Origin: Streptomyces sp. NBC_00663
Lineage (GTDB): Bacteria; Actinomycetota; Actinomycetes; Streptomycetales; Streptomycetaceae
Assembly (NCBI RefSeq): GCF_036226885.1
Contig: NZ_CP109027.1
Span: forward strand, 9,424,001-9,488,000
Direction: 5' to 3'
Length of the DNA: 64,000 bases
The notes beneath the pieces were generated by a model. The model saw only the letters and a list, made by a program, of their open reading frames with translations, made no database searches and was not told the DNA's origin. Positions 17,091 to 25,257 of this stretch are shown one piece after another (the stretch's first letter is position 1; each line of letters begins with the position of its first letter). Position numbers and translations under genes: made by a program.

Positions 17091-18236
17091 GTGAGCCATG
17101 TAACCCGGAGGGCCAGTGAGCTGGCCCTGGATGAGACGACGGTCACCGTACTTCGGGCCGCGCTGAAGACCACCGCCGACGAGGTCGTGCAGGCGATCAT
17201 CGACGAGGTCCCTTCCTACGCCAATGCCCTCTCGGGCCACATGGGCGCCACCATCCGCCGGGCCGTCCGCACCGCCCTGGGCCACTACCTGGACCTCGCC
17301 AGCGGGAACGCCACGGCCGGCGACGGCGGTGACGCGGCCTACGAGCTGGGCCGTGGCGAGGTCCGCGACGGCCGTTCGATGGACGCCCTGCTCAGCGCCT
17401 ACCGCGTCGGTGCCCGCGTGGCCTGGCGATGCCTCGCTGCGGGTGCCGTACCCGCGGGTCTGCCCGCCGCCGAGGTCGCCAAGTTCGCCGAGCTGACCTT
17501 CGCCTACATCGACGAGCTCTCCGCCGCGAGCGCCGCGGGCCACGCCGACGAACTGGCCGCCCGGGGCAGGGACCACGAGCGCCACCTGGAGCACCTGGCC
17601 CGCGACCTCCTGGCCGGCGCGAGCCCGGACGTGCTGCTCGTCTCCGCCCAGCGGGCCGGATGGCAGCCTCCCCTGTCGCTGACCGCGGTCCTGCTGCCCG
17701 CCGGCCAGGCCCGGCCCGCCTACCGCACGCTCGACCCGAGCACCCTCGTCCTCGACGATCTGCCGGACGCCACCGGTGTGCTGCTCGTCCCCGATGCCGA
17801 CCGGTCACACCTTCTGCGCCAGCTGACCGACCGCACCGCCGTGGTCGGCCCGCCCCGGCCATGGACCCGCGCCTCCGCCTCGTACGCACGAGCCGCCCGC
17901 GCACGCTCCCTCTCCTCCGAGATCCGCGACACCGAGGACCATCTGCCCGAGCTGGTGCTGAGCGCCGACATGGACGCGCACGCGGACCTGCGCGCCCGAG
18001 CCCTCGCCCCGTTGCGGACCTTGCCTGCCGCGACCGCACGGCGGCTGGAGGAGACGCTGCGGGAGTGGCTGCTGCACCAGGGCAGGCGGGACGAGGTGGC
18101 GGCGGCGTTGTTCGTCCACCCCCAGACCGTCCGTTACCGGATGTCGCAGCTGCGGGAACTGTTCCCGGATCTCGCCTCGCCCCGGCGGGTCCTTGAACTG
18201 ACGCTGGCGGTCGGTCTTCGGGGCGACTCAAGCTGA
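17091..18236 (+). CDS. PucR/CdaR-type helix-turn-helix transcriptional regulator
   Basis: The 381-aa regulator has a mostly helical N-terminal region (about 1-170), a GGDEF-like middle part and the PucR C-terminal helix-turn-helix, EVAAALFVHPQTVRYRMSQL near residue 350. The GTG at 17091 is chosen because AGGGAA lies 8 nt upstream; a GTG at 17064 would add nine residues without a ribosome site. It is divergent from the desaturase/reductase pair and probably regulates it in response to membrane or fatty-acid state. The ligand is unknown. Confidence 0.88.
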   Translation: MSHVTRRASELALDETTVTVLRAALKTTADEVVQAIIDEVPSYANALSGHMGATIRRAVRTALGHYLDLASGNATAGDGGDAAYELGRGEVRDGRSMDALLSAYRVGARVAWRCLAAGAVPAGLPAAEVAKFAELTFAYIDELSAASAAGHADELAARGRDHERHLEHLARDLLAGASPDVLLVSAQRAGWQPPLSLTAVLLPAGQARPAYRTLDPSTLVLDDLPDATGVLLVPDADRSHLLRQLTDRTAVVGPPRPWTRASASYARAARARSLSSEIRDTEDHLPELVLSADMDAHADLRARALAPLRTLPAATARRLEETLREWLLHQGRRDEVAAALFVHPQTVRYRMSQLRELFPDLASPRRVLELTLAVGLRGDSS

Positions 18237-18326
18237 CCCGCAGCCGGACGATCGACCGGTCCGGCCCGGCACACCGGGCGAGGGATGATGGGCATCGAAC
18301 GACGGAACGCGAGACCAGGGGCTTGC

Positions 18327-18665
18327 ATGACGAAGCGGGTTCACCGACCCCGTGAGGACGCGGAGTTCGACTTCATCCTCAGGATGAGCGGAGCTCCGGT
18401 CCTCGCGTACTTCATCGGGACATGGCCCAAGGCAATCGAGCCCTGCCAGGCGATGGACCTCGTCGTGGGTGCCGTCGCCGACGAGTGCACCGGCCGCCTG
18501 ACCGTCGTCCGCACCGACATCTCGCGTTGTCCGGCCACGACCGAGCGATACGGGATCACCGGGGCGCCGTCCTGCGTCCTGCTGAAGGAGGGCGAGGCGG
18601 TGGCGCACGGCACCGGGCCCATGACCATCGCCGAGCTACGGAATCTCCTGGACAGCCACCTCTGA
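18327..18665 (+). CDS. Thioredoxin-like protein lacking the CxxC pair
   Basis: The 112-aa thioredoxin-fold protein has beta-strand PVLAYFIGTWP, a helix after EPCQAMD, VVRTDISRCPATTERYGI and the cis-proline loop GAPSCVLLKEGEAV. Where thioredoxin has WCGPC, this has W33 and then only C40, so there is no dithiol redox pair. Additional Cys in ISRCP and PSC could form a different disulfide. A GGGG-rich site precedes the ATG. It may be a chaperone-like or regulatory thioredoxin relative rather than a reductase. It stands alone downstream of the pucR-like gene. Confidence 0.75.
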   Translation: MTKRVHRPREDAEFDFILRMSGAPVLAYFIGTWPKAIEPCQAMDLVVGAVADECTGRLTVVRTDISRCPATTERYGITGAPSCVLLKEGEAVAHGTGPMTIAELRNLLDSHL

Positions 18666-18775
18666 GCGACCCCGGCAGCACCTGGCCGCGACGTGGCGCC
18701 TCGTAGGGGATGCCCCGCCCGCGATCTCGTGGACGGGGCGTCCCACCCGGAAGACGCCGACGCCATGCGGCTCGG

Positions 18776-19153
18776 TCATTCGCCCGCTCTTTCCGTGCGG
18801 GCATGCAGCAACAGGCGGGCGTCCGCGGGGTGTAATCCGGTCCTGCCCAGGGTCTGGCGCAGCGTCGTCCTCGCGGCGGTGTAGCAAGTGGGCCAGCGGC
18901 GGGCGGTGGCCGTGCCCGTGGTCCACAGGCGGTCGCCGGCCGGGGTGAGGCGGGCCGAGGTGAGCGACTCGTCCTGGACGTCGAGCCGGTAGCGGACGTG
19001 TGGAACCCGGGCGGTGGTGTCCCACAAGACGGCGGAGCCGTCCGTGGAGGAGCGGGCCGCGCGGGTGCCGTCACCGGTGGCCGTGAGCGCGGTGACCGCG
19101 CCGGTGTGCACGGCAGTCGCGTTGCCCGCCGGGGACAGGGCAGGGTCGCGGAG
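18776..19153 (-). pseudogene. C-terminal remnant of a WD40-repeat protein
   Basis: The minus-strand frame between a stop at about 19154 and 18776 translates to one clear WD40 blade (AVTALTATGDGTRAARSS, then DGSAVLWDT) and a second weaker one (SARLTPAGDRLWTTG). It has no credible start or N-terminal domains, so it looks like the 3' end of a larger repeat protein whose 5' part was lost. WD40 proteins often accompany protease or NTPase conflict systems, and this piece abuts the CHAT island. The rest of the gap 18666-19503 shows no further gene that I can support. Confidence 0.5.
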
Positions 19154-19503
19154 TCAACACTCGACAGCTCAACGGCGGCTGGGCCCCCGCACGCAAGGGC
19201 CGAGCGGTGGAAGCTGCGATCGGAGCGCCCAGGCCGACCGCATCGCCGGGTTCATCAGCTGTGCCGGGCGTGCCGCTCTGTTCCGCGTGCTTCTCGATCG
19301 CCTCGCGCGCGGCGTGGGCGGCGGCTTGGTCCTCGATGGAGGCGATGCTCAGCCCGTCGCCGGTGATGGGTGGGCGGTGCGCCAAGGGTATGAATCCGCT
19401 CTGTGTTGGAAACGAATAGGTGGCGCCTGGGTGTGCCCCGGCGTGGTGGCGGGCTTCCCGGCCGCCTGTTCGGGGGCCGATGCGTGGAAGGGGGGGCCAG
19501 GCG

Positions 19504-20058
19504 ATGGCTGGAGAGCCCACGGTGGCGGCGGACGTCGGCAAGCAGCAGGCGGGATCGGACAACGCCTGGCGGATCCTGGACACCATCCGGGACTGGACCA
19601 AACACGCGGAGACCAAGGCCGCCACGACCCTCACGGCGGCCGGAGTGGTCGCCGGCGTCCTGTACAGCCTGGTCACCGGTGGCGGTGATCGCTCGGTCTG
19701 GTTCGCCTCCGCGGCGGCGGTGTCCGCTGTCTGCACCGTGGCGGCAGGACTCACCGCGGCGCTGGTGCTGTGGCCCAGGCAACGGCTCGCCGTCGGCACC
19801 ATGCCGACCAGCCTGCTCTTCTACGACCACATAGGCCGGGCATACTCCGCGAGTCATGCCGACTACAGCGACCGGTTGACCGAGTTGCTGCGGGACGAGG
19901 ACGCGTTGGTGGCCGCCGTCGTGGACCAGATCTGGGCCAACGCTCTCGTGGCTCGCCACAAGTACCGCTGGGTCGGCCGCAGCATCGGCCTGCTGCTGTT
20001 CGCGCTGCTGGGCCTGGCGGTGGCGGCGGTTCTCAGCGCGGCCGAGACGGCGGGGTGA
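19504..20058 (+). CDS. Pycsar-effector-like three-helix membrane protein
   Basis: The 184-aa protein has an N-terminal amphipathic helix (AWRILDTIRDWTKHAETKAA), membrane spans at about 40-58 and 66-90, a soluble helical stretch ending VDQIWANALVARHKYRWV, and a third span at 160-180. This layout matches the PycTM effector family, in which a membrane protein is thought to be triggered by a cyclic pyrimidine nucleotide and damage the membrane. Such effectors sit beside class III cyclases, and a cyclase-homology gene lies 2 kb downstream on the same strand. It opens a co-directional set with the CHAT and cyclase-like genes. The family match is by pattern recognition; activity is inferred. Confidence 0.72.
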   Translation: MAGEPTVAADVGKQQAGSDNAWRILDTIRDWTKHAETKAATTLTAAGVVAGVLYSLVTGGGDRSVWFASAAAVSAVCTVAAGLTAALVLWPRQRLAVGTMPTSLLFYDHIGRAYSASHADYSDRLTELLRDEDALVAAVVDQIWANALVARHKYRWVGRSIGLLLFALLGLAVAAVLSAAETAG

Positions 20059-20098
20059 CCGAGGCGTCATCGCGAGAGACCTCGCAGGGGGAGCGCGG

Positions 20099-21624
20099 GT
20101 GAACGACATGCCCGAACGCGGGGCCGGATCCCCGGAACTGGACACTTTGCCGCGGATGTTCGCCGCGTTGACCCAACCGGCCTGCCCCGACGAGGAACGG
20201 CGGGCGGCGCTGGCATGGTTCACCTCGGCATGGCCGCAACTGTCGGCGCGGCTGAGGGCATTGACCGACGGCGCGAATGAAGAAGGTCTCGCGGACGAGG
20301 AAAGTCTGGACGTCGTCCGACAGCTGATGCCGTTCCTGGCGGCCGTGCACAACTGGCGGCCCATGGCGGACGTAAGCCGTCTCGGGCTCGACGCCGCCGC
20401 TCGCCTGGGTTCCACGACCGACCCGGTGGATCTGTCCCAGAGCCTGGGTGCCGCACTCCAGCAGCTGGAACGCGACGACGAGGCGGAAGAGGCATTCCGG
20501 CAGGCCGCCGACCGGGCCGCCGACCTGGGCGACGAGCGGGCCCGTGCCGCGGCGCTGGCCCACCTGGGACAGCTGCGCCATCACCGGGGCGATCTCCCCG
20601 AGGCCACCGCGTTGCTGCAACAGGCCGCGCTCGGCTACCGAAGCGTGGGGCACGAGACCGGCGAGGCCCGCAGGCTGGGCGACCTGGCACCCCTGCTGCA
20701 CCAGCTCGGCGCGCCCGCCGAGGCCGAGCACTATGCCCGCCGCGCGCGGCAGCTGTTCCACGACCTCGGGGACCACATACAAGAGGCCCGCGCGCTGCGG
20801 TTGGTCGCGGCGGCCGAGGCGGAGCGTCACGCGGACAAGGACGCACTGCGTTCACTCGACGACGCGCGCGGTGGGCGCCGCGCGTGCGGCCGTGGAGGCT
20901 CTGCACACCGCTGCCCTGGTGCATCGGCGCGGCGGGGATCCGGCGGCCGCGCGGGCCGCTGCGGAGCGGGCCCTGGACAGGGCGCGGGCGTTCGGCGACG
21001 TGCAGGGGTCGGAGATCGAGCGGTTGTACACGGTCGTGGCGGCGGAGGAGGCGGTGTCGGCCCTGCTGGCCGCGCGGACCGAGGAGGAACGCCCGCGACC
21101 AAGGAGGCACTGTTGCGGGCCCTGCCGACAGCCACCCATCTGCACTTCGCCGGGCACGGCCACTACGACCCCGAGGAGCCGCTGGCCTCCCATCTGGCCC
21201 TGGCCGACGGCGAACACCTCACGCTGCGCGACCTGTTCGACGGGCAGGCGCTGCGTGGGGTACGCCTGGTCGTCGCGTCCGCCTGCCAGACGGCGGTGAC
21301 GGACATGACCCGGCTGCCCGACGAATCGGTGGGCCAGGCCGGGGCCACCGCGGTCATCGGGAGCCTGTGGGAGGTCAACGACCGGTCGACGGCGCTGCTG
21401 GTCGCCGGAATCTACGACTTCCACCTGCGCGGTGTGCCGGAGCTCGGTGACCCTCCGATGCCGGCCTCGGTCGCCCTGGCCCGGGCACAGGCCTGGATGC
21501 GCGAAGGGACCCTCAGGAACTGGATGCCATCGCTGCTCGGGTCGGTCTGCGCCGGCGCACCCATGCCCGCTACGCCGAACACCCGTCCCACTGGGCCCCC
21601 TTCGTCCTCGTCGGCGACGGCTGA
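20099..21624 (+). pseudogene. TPR-CHAT protease gene with frameshifts
   Basis: The first frame from 20099 encodes about 255 residues of tetratricopeptide helices (DEAEEAFRQAADRAADLGDE, then GDLPEATALLQQAALGYRS). Near 20.87 kb the TPR continues in another frame (AVEALHTAALVHRRGGDP). Near 21.1 kb the CHAT protease domain resumes in the first frame with HFAGHG (His codon 21155) and SACQTA (Cys codon 21284). Near 21.5 kb the C-terminus shifts again to HPSHWAPFVLVGDG, stopping at 21622-21624. The first half of the CHAT domain also seems missing between TPR and HFAGHG. Either the gene is decayed or the assembly has indels here. The intact form would be a caspase-like protease governed by a TPR sensor. 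Confidence 0.7.
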
Positions 21625-21760
21625 GGGGGCACCCGGCAGGGCGGCGCGAACGGGAAGCCGTGCGGTGCGGGGGGGGGAGTGGGGACCGAGCGGACACAGG
21701 GTCACGAGAAAGCTACAGTGAGCCAACGTCGACGCGGGCGGCGGACAGGGGGAAGCGCAC

Positions 21761-22144
21761 ATGGCTGGTGGGGTTCCGATCGACGACGAGGCGCGTGACG
21801 ACGCCGTCAACGTCCTGGAGGATCTGGTCGAGTGGCACCTCGCGCCGCAGCGCTGGGAGCGGGTCGATTCGATCGTCGGCACGCTCGCCGACGCCCTCGC
21901 CCGCGGAGACGGCGAGGCACTGCGTGAGGCCACCGCGGAACTGGAACTCACCGGGCCGGTGCGGGTCACCAGGATCGGCACCCAGTCGGTGATCCCGGTA
22001 CCGGAGCGGACCCGCGACCGGGCGAACCATCTGGTGCACGCGCTCGGCGGGCAACAGGAGGGGCCGCGATGGGAAGAGCGGGCCGACGCCTCCACGGACG
22101 GTCCGGGAGGTGACGGTGACGGAGCCGGAACGCCCGCTCGCTGA
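21761..22144 (+). CDS. Small helical protein coupled to the cyclase-like gene
   Basis: The 127-aa protein is predicted mostly helical for its first 85 residues (AVNVLEDLVEWHLAPQRWER, VDSIVGTLADALARGD), followed by RTRDRANHLVHALGG and an acidic, Gly-rich tail. An AGGGGGA site precedes the ATG. Its last 35 bp overlap the start of the next gene, implying coupled translation and probably a physical partner. I recall a family of small proteins associated with CHAT-protease conflict systems (CATRA-associated small protein) that fits size and position, but I could not check it. No catalytic motif is visible. Confidence 0.65.
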   Translation: MAGGVPIDDEARDDAVNVLEDLVEWHLAPQRWERVDSIVGTLADALARGDGEALREATAELELTGPVRVTRIGTQSVIPVPERTRDRANHLVHALGGQQEGPRWEERADASTDGPGGDGDGAGTPAR

Positions 22145-23855
22145 CCAGGAACTCGTGGTCCACGTCTTCGCACCGACCGACGGTCCGCACGCCAAGACCG
22201 CCTACCGGCAGATCCGCGATGTGTGGGACCGATGCCGGGACGGCCTCGGCATGATCGACGAGGTCCCGACCACCGGCCTGGCCACCGCCCTGCCACTCGA
22301 CGCCGGCACGCTCGCACCGGACCGATCCGCGGCCGCGATCCAGGACCGTGCGGCGGACTACCAGGCCATCGTGCGCCGTGAACACGACGTCGTGAACCTG
22401 TCGATGGTGTTCGCCGCCCCGCTGGACACCCCCTCCCGCCGTCTGCGCATCGGTTCCGCGTCGCCGCCCGGCTGGGTCGAGTTCGACCGATGGTGGGACG
22501 AGCTGGCGGCGGGCGGTATGGACGCCCAGCTCGGCGTCGTACGCGTGTACCAGGCGAAGGTCGCAGGCCCCTCTGTCCCGCCGCTCGACGTGATCGCACA
22601 CGAGGTGCGTGCGGTGCTGCCCGGCGCGGACCACGCCCCGTACTGGTGGCAGCGCGGCTGGCGCACCGAGGACGCGATGGCCGTGTGGGAGGTGTCACCG
22701 GACGAGGACCAGGCGGGACGGCGTGTCGTCGTCCTCGCCCCCGCGGCGCAGGATGCCGAGCTGAGCGCCTGGACGTTCAGCCAGGGTGGTGAGGCCATGC
22801 CGCCGCTGGCCCGCTATCTGATGCACGCGGCGAAACTCCGCTATCAAGCGCGCGTTCGGGGTGACGGCGGGCAGCTCAAGGACCTCATCGACAGGGTGAA
22901 CGACCACGTCGTACAAGTGCGGGCCGCACTGGAGGCGGACTCGGCCGACTTCACGGCCCTGGCCCGGATGCGGCGGGGCGAGGCCGATCTGGCGTCGGCC
23001 CTGAGGGACGTACGCGCCATGCGGCGCACCGTGGACATAGCCGTCGGAAACATGACCGCCGCGCTCGCGCAGCCGTTCCCCGGCGACCGGCGGCTCGCCG
23101 AGTGGCTGGGCAGTCAACTGGGCGATGACGCGGAGTACTTGGAGGCAACGCGCGAGGTGGCCCGGGAGATCGGCCGGTTGGCCCAGCAGGACATCACCTT
23201 CGTGGAGCGATCGCGGCCGGAGCCGCCTGCTCCACCCGCAGCTGACCGTGCTCGCCGACCCGAGTCCGCGCCCACCGCACGACGGGGCGCGCCAGATCGC
23301 ATCAGCGTGCGCATGGGCTTCGCCGTGGACATCGAGCGCTACAGCAGCCGTACCTCCCCCGAGAAGGCGCGGGTGCAGGAGCGGCTCGCCGCCCTGGTGC
23401 GGGAGGTGCTCGACGACATGGGCTATCGCCTGGAGGAGACCGACCACCAGGACACCGGGGACGGAATGAACGTATTCCTCCCGGTGGACGCCGAACTGCA
23501 CCGCTCGCTGCCCCAGTTGCTCCTGTCCTGGCAGACCCGTCTCGGGGCCGACAACGACCGCTACCGCGACCGTATGCGGCTGCGCATGTCCACGGCCTTC
23601 GGGCCGGTCGGGATCGCCGCGCTCGGCTTCGCCGGGTCCACGATCGTGGACGTCAGCCGACTGCTGAACAGCGCGGTACTGCGCGGTGCCCTGACCGAGC
23701 ATCCCGACATCGACCTCGCGGTACTGGTCTCCGAGCAGTTGTACGCGTACGTCGTCGGCGAGGGATATCCGGGGCTGGACGCGCGACACTTCGAACGACG
23801 CCTGGTCGAGGTGAAGGAGTTCCGTCAGCCAGCCTGGCTGTGGATCCCCGCATGA
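22110..23855 (+). CDS. Conflict-system protein with C-terminal class III nucleotide cyclase homology domain
   Basis: The 581-aa protein has an N-terminal alpha/beta region (about 8-225, beginning ELVVHVFAPTDGPHAKTAYR), a long helical region (about 240-370) and a C-terminal domain (about 395-581). The last domain reads GFAVDIERYSS (D407) and later DTGDGMNVF (D451), placing both metal-binding aspartates of class III adenylyl/guanylyl/pyrimidine cyclases; STIVDVSRLLN fits the VNxAARL segment with Asn changed to Asp. So metal sites are kept while one substrate residue differs. It overlaps the small upstream gene and follows a PycTM-like gene. It may make a cyclic nucleotide signal, or bind nucleotide as a sensor. 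The N-terminal region resembles what I recall as the CATRA N-terminal family. Function unproven. Confidence 0.75.
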   Translation: MTVTEPERPLADQELVVHVFAPTDGPHAKTAYRQIRDVWDRCRDGLGMIDEVPTTGLATALPLDAGTLAPDRSAAAIQDRAADYQAIVRREHDVVNLSMVFAAPLDTPSRRLRIGSASPPGWVEFDRWWDELAAGGMDAQLGVVRVYQAKVAGPSVPPLDVIAHEVRAVLPGADHAPYWWQRGWRTEDAMAVWEVSPDEDQAGRRVVVLAPAAQDAELSAWTFSQGGEAMPPLARYLMHAAKLRYQARVRGDGGQLKDLIDRVNDHVVQVRAALEADSADFTALARMRRGEADLASALRDVRAMRRTVDIAVGNMTAALAQPFPGDRRLAEWLGSQLGDDAEYLEATREVAREIGRLAQQDITFVERSRPEPPAPPAADRARRPESAPTARRGAPDRISVRMGFAVDIERYSSRTSPEKARVQERLAALVREVLDDMGYRLEETDHQDTGDGMNVFLPVDAELHRSLPQLLLSWQTRLGADNDRYRDRMRLRMSTAFGPVGIAALGFAGSTIVDVSRLLNSAVLRGALTEHPDIDLAVLVSEQLYAYVVGEGYPGLDARHFERRLVEVKEFRQPAWLWIPA

Positions 23856-23863
23856 CATCGGGG

Positions 23864-23888
23864 CGTCGGCGCGGGTCAGGCGCCGACG
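23864..23888. terminator. Hairpin between convergent cyclase-like and CHAT genes
   Basis: Arms CGTCGGCGC and GCGCCGACG form a 9-bp stem with a 7-nt loop. It lies in the short convergent gap and overlaps the last codons of the minus-strand CHAT gene, so it could terminate transcription from both sides. Confidence 0.55.
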
Positions 23889-24928
23889 TGGACGTGTGCC
23901 GCCCAGACGCTGGGGTGTCCGGGCATGCGCCGCCGGGCGTCGAGTACGGCTGAGTGCAGCGCGGGCGCGGCCGACTCGGCGGAGAGCCCTTCGGCGGTGC
24001 CCGCCCCACGGTAGAAGTCACGCGTGATGCGTCCGGCCGGATGGTCGTCCACGGGCCACAGTGTGCCGATCACGTGCCGGTAGCCCGCGAGATGGAACGC
24101 CGAGGTGATGTGGATGCCCTCGTCCGGGAACAGCGCCGCACCCTGCGCGGTCGAACAGGCCGACAGATAGGCGACCTTGGCATCGGTGGGCCGGGCCGTG
24201 ACGATGTCCGACACCCGCAGCGGCGCGCTGTCGTGGTCGTGAAGGACCAAGGCGCTGCGTGACGGGTAGGCGGTGTCGGTCGTGGCATGGCAGGCGAAGT
24301 GCGCCCAACTGTGCTCCGCCAGAGCGGAGAGCACCCGGTCGCGGGTGGCTGCGTCCCGGATCAGCACGGTCTTGGCCACCGGCAGCGCCTCAAGGCGTGC
24401 GGTCTCCCGGCGGGTGGCGGGCAGGGCGGCATGCCCGGGCGTGGCCGCCGTGGAGACGACGAGCAGCCTGTCGTGTCCCGCTGGTTGCGGGCGACGGGAG
24501 AACGACAGGCTGCGCAGGGTGGGGCTGTAGGAGGACACCACACGGTCGAGTGCTCCTCCCGCGTCCGGGCGCCCATGCGTGTCCTGCCGCTGCGCGGCGT
24601 GCAGCGGCAGGAAGGACAGCAGGCCGGTGGGGATCCACCACACCCGGGGGCGCCGGCCGGGAGCGGGTGTCGCGGGTATGCCGAGGTGGCGCAGGACCGG
24701 CCCCGTGACCGCGTGCCACAGCCAGTCGAGCACACCCCGGATGTGCTCCTCCTGCCGTTTGCGTGCGTCACGGTCGGAGGTGTCCTCGCCCTGGATGGCC
24801 TCCAGCGACGTGAACAGGACGGACACCTGGGCGCGCACCGCTTCCGGCGTCGCGAGCGGCAGCGCGACGCGGGACGGGTGGTCGCCGTGGACGATCAGAG
24901 CGTCCGAGTAACGGGTCTTCAACGCCAC
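23876..24928 (-). CDS. CHAT-domain (caspase-like) protease, N-terminally truncated
   Basis: The 350-aa product consists of almost nothing but a CHAT domain. It shows VWWIPTGLLSFLPLHAA, LDRVVSSYSPTLRSL, the catalytic His loop HFACHA (H214), the catalytic Cys loop LSACSTA (C258), GTLWPVDDHPA and a C-terminal HPSVWAAHVHVG. The nearest comparison is the 1252-aa neighbour, whose CHAT domain it parallels from residue 10 onward. The GTG at 24928 has no ribosome site, and the TPR array expected in front is reduced to a short out-of-frame piece. It may be a remnant with an intact catalytic domain or a gene broken by an indel. CHAT proteases cut partner proteins to trigger cell death or growth arrest. 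Confidence 0.75.
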   Translation of the reverse strand: MALKTRYSDALIVHGDHPSRVALPLATPEAVRAQVSVLFTSLEAIQGEDTSDRDARKRQEEHIRGVLDWLWHAVTGPVLRHLGIPATPAPGRRPRVWWIPTGLLSFLPLHAAQRQDTHGRPDAGGALDRVVSSYSPTLRSLSFSRRPQPAGHDRLLVVSTAATPGHAALPATRRETARLEALPVAKTVLIRDAATRDRVLSALAEHSWAHFACHATTDTAYPSRSALVLHDHDSAPLRVSDIVTARPTDAKVAYLSACSTAQGAALFPDEGIHITSAFHLAGYRHVIGTLWPVDDHPAGRITRDFYRGAGTAEGLSAESAAPALHSAVLDARRRMPGHPSVWAAHVHVGA

Positions 24929-25110
24929 GTCCAGCGCCGACAGCGGGCGACACGCGTGTCCGCGGCGTCCGCGCAGCGCCGCAGCAGTCCCACGGCGCGC
25001 GACAGCAGCCGCTCGTCACGCAGCCGACGGGCCTCCTCCAGAACGGCGACGCCCTCCTCGTACAGCGCACGGGCCATGTCCTGCGAGCCCTCGCCCTCGT
25101 CAGACGGCAT
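24919..25110 (-). pseudogene. N-terminal helical fragment of the truncated TPR-CHAT gene
   Basis: The 63-aa frame begins MPSDEGEGSQDMARALYEEG and contains a TPR-like pair of helices (AVLEEARRLRDERLLSRAVG). It runs out of phase just where the CHAT frame begins, overlapping it by 10 bp. The simplest reading is one ancestral TPR-CHAT gene that lost most of its repeats by deletion and changed frame. It could instead be a genuine tiny partner protein. Confidence 0.4.
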
Positions 25111-25257
25111 CCCTCGCCCCCGTGGCCGTCCGCGCCGGCCGCACCGACCCGGAGACGGTGAGCGGGCGCCGCCGGGGGCATTCGACTCGGCACATGGTCA
25201 TGCTCTTCAGGTGTCCCGGCGCATGACCGGGGTCCCGCGACCACCGCCGGCGGGCGC

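Noticed and set aside
19071..19802. 243-codon minus-strand frame antisense to the PycTM-like gene
   Set aside because: It overlaps a well-supported plus-strand gene and shows no domain. Only the adjacent WD40 piece ending at 18776 looks protein-like.
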